Origin: Stratiolaelaps scimitus
Taxonomy: Eukaryota; Arthropoda; Arachnida; Mesostigmata; Laelapidae
Assembly: GCA_019614645.1 (NCBI GenBank)
Contig: JABWDB010000021.1
Span: 2,790,001-2,854,000, forward strand
DNA length: 64,000 bases
Direction: 5' to 3'
Shown here: positions 1 through 12,190 of the stretch, piece by piece
How the letters are laid out: every line of letters starts with the position of its first letter
Position numbering within the stretch: position 1 is the stretch's first letter
Notes under the pieces: model-generated
The model's database searches: none
What the model was told of the DNA's origin: nothing
The model's input: only the letters and a program-made list of their open reading frames with translations
Made by a program: the position numbers and the translations under genes

Positions 1-947
1 TGTTGAAAGCTGTCGTTGCTACTGAAGCAATAGGGTGCAAGAAGAACAGAATCAAGCGATAGGAGAAATCAAATCGATAGCGCCGAGAGAAAATTGGACG
101 ACGCTGACCGAGCAAATGCTCAGATTAGATGATAGCATGTCATCGGAGTCGAATCACAAGAAGAAGAAGAAGTGAAGTCGGAGAAGAGGACCAGCACGAT
201 AAGGTATGAATGTATGTATATATGGATGTACAGCTGTGACAGGTAGCCCGTTGTGGCCTGATACCTTGAGGGGAATTGACTGGGTGTTCTTGCTGCGTCT
301 GGAAGCACTTGTCACACTCGGATAGACAGAACGACAGACGCGACGGCATATATATATATACATATATACACAGCAGATTTAGAGAAGGATGGACAAACTG
401 CTGAGTACGAGATCAACATAGTTGAGACGGTTGGTCCGGGATTGGCAACGCCGAGCGCAGATCTGAATAAATAAAACTTCTTCTTTTGCTAGGTGGAAGC
501 CGGTTCTATTTTTGTTTTTCAGGTTTAGTACACTTTCAATCGAAGGAAGGCGCTCTGGTTGGTGGGACATCTTCCCGTAAAATATCAGGCGTATCTACTG
601 CGTTTCAAGGCCCATGATCGAAGAAGCATTTATATATAAGCTATGAATGTGAAACCTACTCATATACAGGTAACGAAGTGAATTAGTCCCCTATCACATA
701 CGGTTATATTACCACTGTCGTTACCAACAAATATGTGATATATTGTATATTATCAGACTAATGTGCATATGTATGTAGTAGCTTATTAGGATACAGCCCA
801 TGAAAGACCGAGACTTCACTGAATCTGAAGTGTGCACCTATTGGTGCAACGTAACGCCCCATAATGAAATCGATACTCGACCGGGCGACTACATGACACA
901 ACCCATAGCTGCTACTGCAGATAATAAAAACATTACTCAATTACTCT

Positions 948-994
948 TGTTGTCGTTGTTGTTGTTGTTGTTGTTGTTGCCGCTGCTGCTGCTG
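948..994. repeat. GTT/CTG trinucleotide microsatellite
   Basis: A run of GTT units passes directly into CTG units. Read on the plus strand it produces a leucine-rich open frame at 800-1234, which I take to be an artefact of the repeat. Confidence 0.8.
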
Positions 995-1735
995 CCAATA
1001 ATCGATCGTCGCTGGTATCGAGTGTCTATATGTCATCGATCTATCTATGTGGCTGTCTGTCTTTCTGCCCGTTTATACTGTGCACATTATATCATGTGCC
1101 CACATCGTCATCATGATCATTCTGTGCCTCAGCATCGTCCCGTCTCCATTTACAACTGTCACACTCCGTCTGGACTACTACGACTGCTGCTGCTGTTCCT
1201 GCTCTTGAAAGCTTCACCTCGAGGTGCTGAGTAACAAGCACCCGATGGTTGTCCTACAATTTTATGGCAAACAGGATAAACACCGTTCGCCGTTTGCGTG
1301 GTCTTCATCTGCCATCATATAGCGGGCTAGCGAGCGAGCGAGCGATCTCCTGTCTCCCTTCCTTCCTTCCTGGCGGTTGGCTGTTGGCGGTTGGGTGTTG
1401 GCGATTGGCTGTCGACGCGAGACAACTGCTGACGACAGCAACGGTGGCAGCGATTCGAGAGGATACACATCAACGAACAAACCGACATCGACGTGGTGCA
1501 CCTTCGAGAAAGCTGTGGACAGCCTAGCAGGAACAGCTACAACGAACGGGCACACCGATGTGGAATTACGTGTGTGCCAAGTGAAGTCCACCCCGCTTGT
1601 GACTCGTTTTGCACCAGATAATAATGACTGTAGGCTGCTACGTCGCCGCGTTACCGGCGCTCCTCCTTCCGGCTGCGCTGTCCCCGACGCGACCAGCCGC
1701 TACTGACCGCAACGCGCGAATCAGTCAGTGATTAT

Positions 1736-1768
1736 TGCTGCTGCTGCTGCTGCGGCTGCTGCTGCTGC
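1736..1768. repeat. CTG trinucleotide microsatellite
   Basis: Eleven or so CTG-type triplets with a single CGG-type interruption. No surrounding coding evidence is visible. Confidence 0.8.
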
Positions 1769-2598
1769 CACTGTTACGATGGCAGCCACAGCAGCCGTGC
1801 CATAGCTGTTCTCTGCTCCCTCCTTTTTCCCTCATGGGCTATATAGATATATAACAACCACATATTAGTGAACTCACCCCAACGCACCCATTATAGATTA
1901 CACGAGACGGCGGTGGCAGCGGTAGCAGATGCACAAATTGAAGGCAATCACTTATGCATGTCCGTAGCAGGCGAGAGAGGTACGACGACGACGATGGCGG
2001 TGGCGGCGCCTAGAGGAGAAACACCCGAGTGCGTAATAACAGTGCGGTGTCGACGTGAGACAGCCGGGATCAGGGGACTGCGAAGGCAACGATATTTGGC
2101 AGTATAGCAAATGTACATACATCCATAGAGGAAATGGTAGACAAAAAAGAAAATCATTGCAGAAAACCGAAGGCAATATGAACGTAAAAAGAAATAGTAG
2201 CTGAATTGCTGTTGCGATTACATCAATATCATGATGCTTGACTTGATCCTGATGATGATATCGATGGCATTCTGATGACGATGACGTGGTATTGAGCGCC
2301 GTGACAACTCATGGGATCCGTTTTGTGACTCCTCTCCCCCACCATATACCGGCGGGATATATAAATAATATATATATATTTTTTTTTTTTTTGTAGGTTA
2401 ACTATTGGTTATTGTTGGGGGACAAAGAATTAAACTATTAATAAATTAAAAAGTATTATACGAATAAAAATTACGTAGTCAGAAACGACCAATAGATTCT
2501 TGTCTGATAGAGGAGGAGTTATTGCAGAAATCCACTTAAGGAAGACTACCATAAGGAAGGAAAGAGATGATCATTACTATGACCGCCTCGACCTGAAA

Positions 2599-2611
2599 CC
2601 CCCCCCCCCCC
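2599..2611. repeat. C13 homopolymer tract
   Basis: Thirteen consecutive C followed by G and four C. The same C13-G-CC pattern recurs at 18357 and, on the other strand, at 26559. Confidence 0.8.
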
Positions 2612-5600
2612 GCCCCAACCCGCAACTTATTGATCTAGAATATCTTAATCAATAAGAATAAATATATTATAATTTATAGAACAGAGATTATATCAGAGAC
2701 AGCCATTTCAGGAGACTATTTAAATACATTCATATCATATTTGTTGAATATAACTCTATTATTGCAGCTGAGACTATTTCTAAAAATAGAATTAGCTAAG
2801 CGTGGTCCGTTACACTTGGCATATATATTCCACAGTATAGTGTATGAGGGGACTAGACATAGATTTATACAAAGCGTGTATAATCAAACATTGTGGACTA
2901 ACATGAAGAAAGTCTAATTTGAGTCTGTTGTTGACGGATTTACCATTGGATGACCCTTGCTCTCAGTGTATCTCGATCTTTATGTCCCTTTGATACGTTC
3001 TTCATTGACTCATCCTTTTTTCGGCTTTTCAGGCATCTAGCTGAATGTAGGGAGACAATTATTTTCGAGTCGGCTGGTATCGTTTTAGAATCGTAATCAC
3101 TGCGAGCCATCACAGAGATGAAATTTCGGAGGCAGATGAAAGCTTCGCCAACAGTACGAGTGCAATGGGATCTTGAGCTGACAGTATTTCTAAGTAGGGA
3201 TCTATCTATCTGTCTGTCAAAGGGGCAGCTGCTGTCCGGTACATTTTGTTCGTTTGGTTGGCGGTAACTTTCGGGTGATTATGATGATGATGATTTGTGG
3301 TCCTGAGGCTCGGTCAGGGACCAACGGCCATCGTCGAGTCGAAGGTGACATTCATCCCGCCGTTGCTTGTGTTAAGCCGTGTCGTCAATAGATATGGCAA
3401 TTTAGCTGCTAAATGCACAGGAATGCTGCCGCTCATGGTTATGTTGAAGAATATCATATTAGTGCAGGAGGCTCGGCATCTGTAGCGGTGCAAACGCCAA
3501 AGACGGTATTCAACGGACGCCATGAAAGCCTCCGAAATTTCTACGCTGTTCGTTTTTGTATTTTTCATTGTTACACACAGATACTCGCACACACACATAT
3601 ATATATATATATATCGTATCCTCTCGTTCGCTCTCTATCACTTACTCTCAATCGTGTCGGTCTATATTGTCAGTTCGCTGCTACCCGTGACACATTTCGC
3701 TATTTCTTACAGCATTGCTCAGATAAATTCAGAGATGGGAAGCGACATGTTCACGACAACACAGGACCAGTTTAATCATGGATACCAGCTCTAGTTATTT
3801 AACGCGATTTAGTGATAATGGTGTTATTTTTTTTTATACGAAGAGTGTGCATGTTACGTTCTTACCACGAACATAGATTCGCTGACCCGGCCGCCACAGG
3901 CTCGTGATTGACCCCAACACGTCAACCAACCACAGGGCGCTTCGTTGCTGGCATCCTAACTGGGACTAATCGAGCATCTTTTTCGCGTTATTTCATTGTT
4001 TCACACCTAGTCGTTAATTAATCCGACAAGGTTTTGCTCATGGAATTAATCGACTCTCGTTTATACATTAGCGGCTGTAAGCACTAAAATATCGTGAACT
4101 AAAAAATGTTTTTAAAAAGTGCCAACCTTCAGCGGAAAGTACGGGGGTTATTATTATGAGAGCGTTGTAGGGCATAATATGGCTGTCATGGTAACATATA
4201 AAAAAAAAACAGCTTTTTTTTCTGGTAAAACTTGAAAAAAAAGCCATCGAATAATGTACCAAGCCAACCCGTGTGGTAACCTTGTCAGAAAAGTTATGAA
4301 CTTTATTTTAATTCCTATTATGTCCATAAGAGTTCACACGGCTACAACGTATTGCTTAACTCCTCTATAACCATCTAAGTAGAGAAAAGGACAACACCTA
4401 GAATAAGTAGAGGACATCCTGCGAATCATTCCCTAGTTCCGAACTCAGTCTCAGATCTCGACGAGCGGCTCTTATTCATCGTAACTGGGTTATTTAATAA
4501 TTCACTTGTCATTGATTAGATATTGCAAGCGCGCGACAGGTTACCACCTTGTTTATCCGTTTGTCATTTCGCTCCGTATTAGACATTGCCGGCCAGAACG
4601 ATGAGCGCGGGAACAGCTGTGGTGTGAATGAGAAGAGGTTGTTTTCGCCATTTTGTCAAGCATGCCTGGGAGAAATATCTGGAAATTTTGACATCTATTA
4701 TTATCATGATTATCATTATTACTATTATTATTATCTGCAGGGCTGTTATAGCGTAAACGAGAAAGTTATCTATTGGTGTCGTGTTTTTCATCGATGCTGT
4801 TGCTGCTGCGCTGAATCTTTAAATCTGTATTTTTTGTCTATGAATACGCCTCGCGTGCCTCTGTGCCTCCCTCCAGACAAGGACTCCTGCGGTGGAGTCC
4901 CTGTCTCCAGTCGACCTGTAGAACTACACTGGAGCGAGCCACCGGGGGATCTTCGACATCTCTTTTCTTTTCGTCCTTTCTATTCTTCGTCGTCTTTAAA
5001 GCACCAGCCACAATCGCTGTCTCCTGCTGAATGCCCGTTTTACGCTATGCTTCGCCTTTGCAACGCAACATCTACGTAGTACATATATATCTATATATAT
5101 ATATCTATATATATATATAAAGAGATGGCATTTTGTTTTATGCGCGCGAGCACGGCACTGAAAGGCGCGGGCACCTTCGTTTAATGTGTCAGCTCCACTC
5201 TGCTCTGCTCTATGCCATTTCGTTCGTTCTTTCGTTCGCTCGTAGCTTGATCGTGTGTCGCGGATTGTGGTTGACTGTCGACCGCTGATGCTGCCGCCGC
5301 CGCTGCCGCCGCCGTAGCCCCTTTTTAGGGTAACAAACGCCCGATGACGAGAAACGCCTGCAACGAAGGTGGAGCGGGTGGAGGCTAGAACGTGGATCGA
5401 TACATACAATAATTTATTACTTCACGAGTCCAAGAGATGATGAGATCATCTGGATCTTTTCGCTCTCTCCCTCCTCCCCTCTCTCTCTCTCTTTTGTGTT
5501 TCGCCTTCTTACCTCGTCTCTGATGTTTCGTTGTCTATCACTATCGTTGGGCGGCAATCAATTGACCGCTATCCCGTGATCGACGAAGACCCCCCTCTTA

Positions 5601-5689
5601 TTGTTGAAAGTTGAGTCGCTGCGTGTCCGTCTGTGTGTCTACCTGGTGCGCTGGTGGCTGCGGCGGCGGCGGTGACCGCCACTGCGAGC

Positions 5690-5788
5690 ATGGCCCAGTC
5701 GTCGTCCGGCCAGACGTCAAGTATCGACACCGCAGACACAATAATAACATTGTCGAAGTCATCTTTCTCTATCCTCTATACACAGTGA
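5690..5788 (+). CDS. Possible short coding exon with strong start context (weak)
   Basis: An ATG in an excellent initiation context (AGC before, GCC after) opens a 32-codon frame rich in Ser and Thr that ends at TGA 5786-5788. The frame stays open upstream to about 5612 through an alanine-rich run made by GCG triplets. A weak GT donor just before the stop (ACA|GTGAAC) would allow it to be a first coding exon. No domain is recognisable. It lies in a GGC-rich, CpG-containing pocket, which suits a promoter-proximal position but equally produces chance open frames. It may be nothing more than that. Confidence 0.15.
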   Translation: MAQSSSGQTSSIDTADTIITLSKSSFSILYTQ

Positions 5789-5828
5789 ACACAGGCGGGA
5801 GGGGGCAAGCAGACGCTTTTCGGTAGAC

Positions 5829-8800
5829 AGTCGGTCATTGCTGTAACGCACGGCGCTGCCGACGACGACGACGACGACAACGGCGGCGGCAGCGGCGGTG
5901 GCGATCAAAGAAATAAATCCGGTGGAGGTTGGTAGGTATCTCAGAAAACCAAACAGTGGGCTTGCCTGTCTATACGATTTTTTATTCTTATTACTATTAT
6001 TATTATGGATATGTTTCGGGTCGGCACGAGGTGCTAATGGGCCATGCGTGAGTGACAATGAGTGATAAAGCTGTTTATGTATGTATTAATTCAACCCTAT
6101 TCAAATAACAGCGTGTATGAGATTAGATGAACATTAATTGTTTAATGGGCTAAAACGTTTTGGTGTCATCATAAATCGCTGCTGCTATATAATATGAAAC
6201 GTTTCTTTTGACACTCAGAAGAACGAAGCCAAACGCATATAACACAGCAGATTGACGAGACTAATACATGTAGTAAATTAGTTAATTAAGTGTGCACCAT
6301 AATGCTATGTGTGATTGAGAAATAATCTGTTAAATATAATGGATTACCGACTCGCTGGGAATCAAACCAAATCTGTCCGTATGGCGTAAAGGACTAACCT
6401 CTCCTGTCCCTATGTGTGCTCAGTATACATTACACTAAGCTGCTCGCGTGTAGCTACTCGCGGTTGATGCACGCCACCAGGCTTATTAGCTATTCATTTA
6501 TCTCTCGAACTCATCAAGAAGCAATCAAGTGACGGCAGTAGCAGCAGCGTTGTGTTCTTTACGTTGGGCTCGGCCCACACTCGTATTTTCTGATATTATT
6601 CCGCCATCACTGCACCTTTTGCTCTCTCTATCTCCCCCAGTAGTAATAATAATAACACGATAATCTGATCGTCTCGCAGCACGGCCACGACAGCACCTGT
6701 TGGTGCTGCTACTGCTGCTGTCGTCCCGGGCTGTTTGTTGTTCTGTTGTCGCCGTTGGCGTTGCTATAATCATAACAAGGGTATTATTATACACCCATAC
6801 TATATACAGTATGTGAATATTCTATTAAATTAAGACTTGCGTCACATTTTGATGTAATAATACTTATAATGATGACTGTGCTGATGATGACGATAATAGG
6901 CAGCACGAGCCAATATCGCCAGACCAACCGATAGGACTCGAATCAGCTGCTGATGCTGTTATTGTTGTTGGTGCCGCCTTCGTTCTTACTTATATTGTCG
7001 TGGTTGTCCATATTCATGTTTCTGTTGGCGATGTTGTGCAGGATATTTTATGCATTTTCTAATCCACCTAAAGCTGTACATCGGGAGTAAACCGCTTGTG
7101 ATCGTAAGCAGTCAACCAGCCACAAAGAATAGCGTAATTGGCCCCACCTTCGAAGGAAGGGTGGTCGATTTAGTAGGATCGTTGTAATGGCCTGTGGAGT
7201 GGAAAACTATGCAAAGTGTTCTGACCAAAACCGTCGAAGACTTCGTGGTGCTCTCGAGTCCGGTTCTATGGAGAATCATATATCTGGCCTTTAAAATAAC
7301 GTACATATTGATTGAAATCATACCTAACCTTGATTGAAATTCTTTTACTATTTAGTAGTTCCCTCGTACAGCAATGTTGGATTTGAGTTGGTCTAATAGA
7401 ATTCATCTTTATGCCCTATTGCTCTATCGTTAAAGACGAAAAATCATCACCATGTACCACTGGGAGTTGTCTGCGTAACAATATCTGCATAACGGCCACA
7501 ATTCCGTGACACTGTTATAGAAAAGTCGGCTAAGATCAGGCGCGACGAACAGGAGGATTATAGAATTTGTTTTTTTTTTTGTGTAACGAGAACGCTTAGA
7601 AGCTGCATAGATTCTGAACAGAATTTACCGGGTCTGTTCGTTCCCGTTTTTCCTCGTTTTTTTTTGGTCATTGAACGACGTCATAAACAAATTCTTTTCG
7701 CCGTTTCTCCCGTAATCGATTCATCTCTTCGCACTGCGCGAACTCGTCATCCGTCCAGTGTCCCTTTCCGCTTGTCATTTCCACCGTGCAAAGTGGTTGG
7801 GTACCAGGTGAGATCCCCTGCGCGACGCGGAAAGGATACTCTCATTTTATGACTTTTTATGGCAGCAGCCCAGCAAGCGAGACAGGCTGAAGAACATAAG
7901 CGGAATAAGTAAATGACCGGTTTTCGCCTGGAAGTCAGCGCCGAGAGTTATGGCGCGTCGGTGCGCAGTGTAGACGTCACATTCAGTTCAACCAACCCAC
8001 ATCACCTGTACCTTCCGCCTCCCTCCTTTCCTGTCCGATGATGTCCAACACCCGACTTGGGCACTAACTTCAGACGGTGACAAAACCAAGTGAAGAATTT
8101 TAGTACCTAAAAAATACTGCGTTGACCACGAAACCACGAAAGAGGAGCAGCAGCAGCAGCGCTATTAACACACTCACTAACTAACTACTGATCCTCTGTT
8201 CGTCGTAGCGTCATTCGTTACTGTAGTCCGCTACCGGATAGTTCTTCATATTGCGGTTGCTCCCGTTGATGCTGCTGCTGCCGCTGCGGTCACAAAATGA
8301 AAAAAAAAGCGTCTCCGGTGGTGCAATTGCGTTTATAAATACCGTTATAAGTGACATAATTGTAACAACAACACCGGTAGGAACAACAACAACAACAGGC
8401 GAGCCATCGTTTAACCGCGGCAAAATAATACACGCACCGAATGCATTGCCCAACAAAAAACTAAGAATGATGGTTAAGCCCAGATCAACAACAACAACAA
8501 CAACAACGAGGTGAAGGGACAGAAAATCGTCCCGTCGCCGTCATCGTATTGCCGACATAGTTACCGTGTTCCGACCACATCTACGAGGGAAATATTTACC
8601 TATACACACACATACAAGCATATCTGCTGCTGCTGCTGCTGCTCTTGCATTACACCTGAGTGTCAGAAGAGAAAGAAAGTGGAGAGAAAAGATGATCCTT
8701 CTTCGTTGAGGATTTTTCTTCCGTTCCTGCTCATGTTGTTGTTTCTCTTGTGGCTACCATTGGCCGTTTTTCATTGTCGCAAATAATTATCCGTAAAGCA

Positions 8801-9805
8801 AAGAGACAACTAAAGAGAAAGGGTCCCGTTTACGGCTGAAACACACAGACGGAAGAGAGAGAGAGAGGTGGGTAGAATATACGAAAATATGAGACTCTCC
8901 AGTAGTAGTAGTAGTAATAATAATAATAATAATAATAAGATAATGATGTTCATTATCAGCTGTAAGGACCTTAGCGTTGACTCTTGTTGTAGCAGTGACA
9001 CGTCAACATGATCATCCAGATACGAGAAATCACAACATTCGTCGACTGAGACTTAAGTTGGTTCAAGGGTTCCGTAGACCCTGCACATGCGATTTTGGGC
9101 TGGTTGTTGTCTCACCTTCGCAAGTAGCTAAAGGAAGAAGCTTCCGACATGAGACGGCAATCAACCAAACAACCAACACAGACCTGTGCGTCTCTGATAC
9201 ACTTTGACACTTCTCCAATTGGCAATAGTGTAGTGGAACACAACAGAGCGATAGAACAGTACTGATCACTGCGCGGAAGCTACGATTCACGCTAGAAGTA
9301 ACGTTGTTACATAGAAAAAGGACGGTAACAACGACAACAACCGCTAGAAACTGGTACTCCGGCTTTTGCTGCCTTTATGACACCACCTGCGGTCCCGTTA
9401 GTTTTATTATGCGCACACTACATTTGAGTAGAATAAAGTGCCCAACTACGAATGGCACTCCGCAGTCTCTTCATATATATATACGTATGTGGAACAGTGT
9501 CTATAGGCATAGGGGAGGTAGATAGAGAGAGATTGCGCGACAGCGAGAGAAAGAAACAAAGTGGACCACGTGTGGCATTATCATTCACATCATTGCACTA
9601 TATATATATATATATATATTATGTACATTGAGACATTATGATGTTGTATCTAGATCTGCTTATATTTAATGCATCATTATCAGAATGATGATGAGCAAAA
9701 AGTTATGAAACGCGTGCGGCGGGCCTTCTCCCCACATATGATTATTATTACTCTACCACTTCTACACTCCAGCATAGAAATATGCTGGACTCTGCAGCGT
9801 CATCT
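5829..9805. other. Non-genic stretch
   Basis: No supported gene. It contains scattered CAG/CTG, CAA and GTT triplet runs (for example 6530-6730, 8260-8520, 8620-8645), short ATT/AAT runs near 8905-8938, and a TA tract at about 9599-9619. Open frames are short and repeat-driven. The pocket at 7660-8060 is less repetitive but shows no domain. Confidence 0.5.
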
Positions 9806-10039
9806 TCATCCTGATGGTGGCGATGTTGATTCTTTGATAATGAACTCTGATAAGCTCTGACACCTTCCAACACCTTGCAACGAGGACGATCTATGGACCG
9901 ACTCGACGTTCGCTCCCTGCATTTTGCTCCATGGAACTGACAACTGCACTAGTTCTACCACAACGTACGCAGGATGGTCGCTCGTCGACAACCGCAAAAC
10001 AGCTATAACAACTAACGATGCTAACATCTGTTCTGGCAT
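9806..10039 (-). CDS. Possible small secreted-type protein, unrecognised
   Basis: A 77-codon frame starts with ATG in a fair context (AAG before) and ends in TGA. Residues about 4-17 are hydrophobic and would suit a signal peptide, followed by a polar Ser- and Glu-containing tail. Codon choice is mixed and the segment is free of simple repeats, unlike most open frames in this part of the window. The opposite strand is also open over part of the same DNA (9924-10181), so strand and reality are uncertain. No family is recognised, and no clear splice sites, promoter or polyadenylation signal were identified. Confidence 0.2.
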   Translation of the reverse strand: MPEQMLASLVVIAVLRLSTSDHPAYVVVELVQLSVPWSKMQGANVESVHRSSSLQGVGRCQSLSEFIIKESTSPPSG

Positions 10040-11177
10040 CTTGAATTACGATGTCTTCTGTCTTTTCCGCGGTGAGAGAACAGTCCTCATGTTGCTACAA
10101 CTGGTACTTAAGGAATCATCGTATCTGGTACGGATGCACTGCCTCGGTCCTTGTGAGATTGGCGACACTCGTATCGGATAAATAGAGTGGTGCAAGCACC
10201 GTCGCCGGCCGGTTGCTTTGCGTTCAATCAGTGCTGCTTCGGTGTGGAAGAATAATGAGAAATTAGGACAAAATCATTTGCATGCATTTGGACATGGTGT
10301 TTTTAACCCTGCTAATTATTAGTTATTATTATCATCAGTGAAATTGCAATTGCAACCCCCGTTCAAACGCCGTTTGGGTTATTATTATTATTATCATTTA
10401 TAATACATAGTATGATGTAAACGAATATAAGAAATTAAGGGTTGGATAGAAAAAATGTATTCAAAAAATTTATTGTCTATTATACTTATTTTTCTAACCT
10501 GAATCTCAGACGTTGTTATTACCACGCGGATATAACCACTTTATCAGTATTCACGCATACATTCGCTATGCAGCCAGAGAAATCCAGTTGGCGGTTTGGT
10601 GGGGAATTTTATGGCTATCACATATGGTATACTATTGATGTAGGGAGAGCAAGATAGACGAATCGATTGAATTGATTGAAACATTTGTGTTACAAGAAAT
10701 AAAATGCTATCGCGCCATTCTGCGCACATGTGTAATCGGGTTTCGGCAACATCAAACGATTGTTGAGCTATTATAGAGTCTGCTACGACTAGCACTGTGT
10801 ACAGGGTAGTCGCTTTCCACTGGTAGAATTATAAGAACAATAATAATGAAATGGCGAGTGGCGGCAAGAATAACAACAATAAATACCTATCAACAGAAAT
10901 AGCAGTAGCTGCAGCAACATCTACCAGAACTGCCACTGTCACAGAGGCCAATACACTAGTTCACGGGTATTTCGTAATCTTTATTTTCGGTCGAGGATTC
11001 CCTCGAAAAATAGTCGCTGTGGCCTGCCGTGGGCTGGATTTTCATGGTGACAACATAAAATGTTTTGGCCAATCGTCGACTGATATCTAACAGAGCATCA
11101 GTTACTCAGAGGTATCATATTCTCTACGAGGCATTCGGTGAATCTGGAGCTTCAGTGGTAATGCTGAATCAATTAAA
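10040..11177. other. Non-genic stretch
   Basis: Apart from an overlapping plus-strand open frame ending near 10181, nothing recognisable is seen. ATT-type triplet runs occur near 10315-10400, and the rest is unremarkable AT-rich sequence. Confidence 0.5.
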
Positions 11178-11384
11178 ATGGGTGACCAGAATGTTATCGG
11201 TATAACCGTTGTTGAAGATGACCTCTCTTCTGGTTTTCACAGATGGAATTGTGCAAATATTTGCAGTGCTATCATTCTAGTGTCGATACTGAATTATCGA
11301 GTTTCATTTCATTTCGTATGGCATTTACCTTCTTCTGGATCTCGCGCTGTTGATTTTCAGACGCTAGCAGACAATATTGTCTAG
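11178..11384 (+). CDS. Possible small protein with one hydrophobic segment, unrecognised
   Basis: A 68-codon frame begins ATGGGT in a good context (AAA before) and ends TAG immediately before a GC-rich block. Its first twenty residues are polar and acidic. A hydrophobic stretch at about residues 28-40 could span a membrane. A good acceptor-like site (pyrimidine run then CAG) lies inside it near 11243, so part of it could instead be an intron and the real exon could start there. No family is recognised. The 14-bp palindrome at 11369-11382 overlaps the 3' end. Confidence 0.2.
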   Translation: MGDQNVIGITVVEDDLSSGFHRWNCANICSAIILVSILNYRVSFHFVWHLPSSGSRAVDFQTLADNIV

Positions 11385-12190
11385 TGGAACCCGATGGACC
11401 ACGCCGCCATCAGCCTGCCGGTCCGCTTCAGTGTCCTCGGCATCCTTAATGTACACCGCTTAGTTTCTACGCAACCTCGCTCACGTCTTTCGAAGACAGT
11501 CGCTACAGTCCTCCTCCCCGAGGCTTTCGCCCAATTCTCCGCTTCCCGTGAGGTTGCCCTTGACCAGACGGGGATCCGCGCCCGGGTCCCCCAGGACAAT
11601 CAAAGCAAGCGGGTACGTCTGATATCCTGCACGAATGGCTGCGTGAGTTCGTCATAGCCTCAGGGCCACATGTCACACGATGCTTAATGAGACGCTCGTG
11701 AGGACCCTGCACTCGGCCGGTATCCTTGGCACAAGGAAGCCGTAGGGCCTCGACTCTACGGACGGGCGCCGCCCTGACGGTTTCACTCACATCCCCTTTC
11801 ACTGAGGCCAGCACCTCGTTTGGGACGACACGGTGATTGACACTCTAGCACCTTCTTCCGTCAGCCACTGTGCAACCACCCCCGGTTATACGGAACGTGC
11901 CAAGCTAAGGAAGTACGTCGCACTCCAAGCAACCCACCTCTATTCCCCCTTGCCTTTAAAACCTCAGGCGGACACGGCCCCCTCACTGCGAACTTTCTCG
12001 AAGGGGTCTACCATAGGCTGATCCGCGCCACCGGGGCGTGCAGGATCCTTCCTCCTGCAACGCCTGTCCCTCACTGTGCAGAAAGGCAATGCCATCGCCT
12101 CCCTCGGGACCACGGCGGCCTAGGCCTGGTACCTTGTCCCCAACTAATTCTCTAATTATTGGTGTTTGAAGAGGTCCCACATCCTGCTCT
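11385..12190. mobile_element. GC-rich block, possible degenerate transposable element
   Basis: Composition rises abruptly here compared with the AT-rich flanks, starting just after a 14-bp palindrome (11369-11382) and fading around 12190. Several frames are open for 70-100 codons on both strands, most obviously on the minus strand (11503-11814 and 11381-11599), where Arg, Gly and Pro are abundant. I see no reverse transcriptase, zinc-knuckle or transposase motif. The abrupt boundaries and the similar texture of the 49292-49526 segment suggest an old retroelement non-catalytic region or 3' UTR, but this is inference from composition only. Confidence 0.25.

Larger units (their letters stand above)
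1..5611. other. Non-genic stretch, microsatellite-rich
   Basis: No frame here shows a recognisable domain or credible gene structure. The stretch holds TA tracts (about 348-368, 3588-3614, 5083-5121), a GTT/CTG run near 948-994, a CTG run near 1736-1768 and an uninterrupted C tract at 2599-2611. The longer open frames encode runs of Leu, Val or Cys from these repeats. Between about 2100 and 4500 the DNA is AT-rich and featureless. It could be intergenic or intronic; I cannot tell which. Confidence 0.5.

Noticed and set aside
800..1234. 144-codon plus-strand frame
   Set aside because: Its core is a Leu run from GTT/CTG repeats and the rest has no domain or splice support.
4549..5079. 176-codon plus-strand frame
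   Set aside because: A Tyr run arises from ATT repeats, and the rest shows no domain, no repeats typical of proteins and no splice signals.
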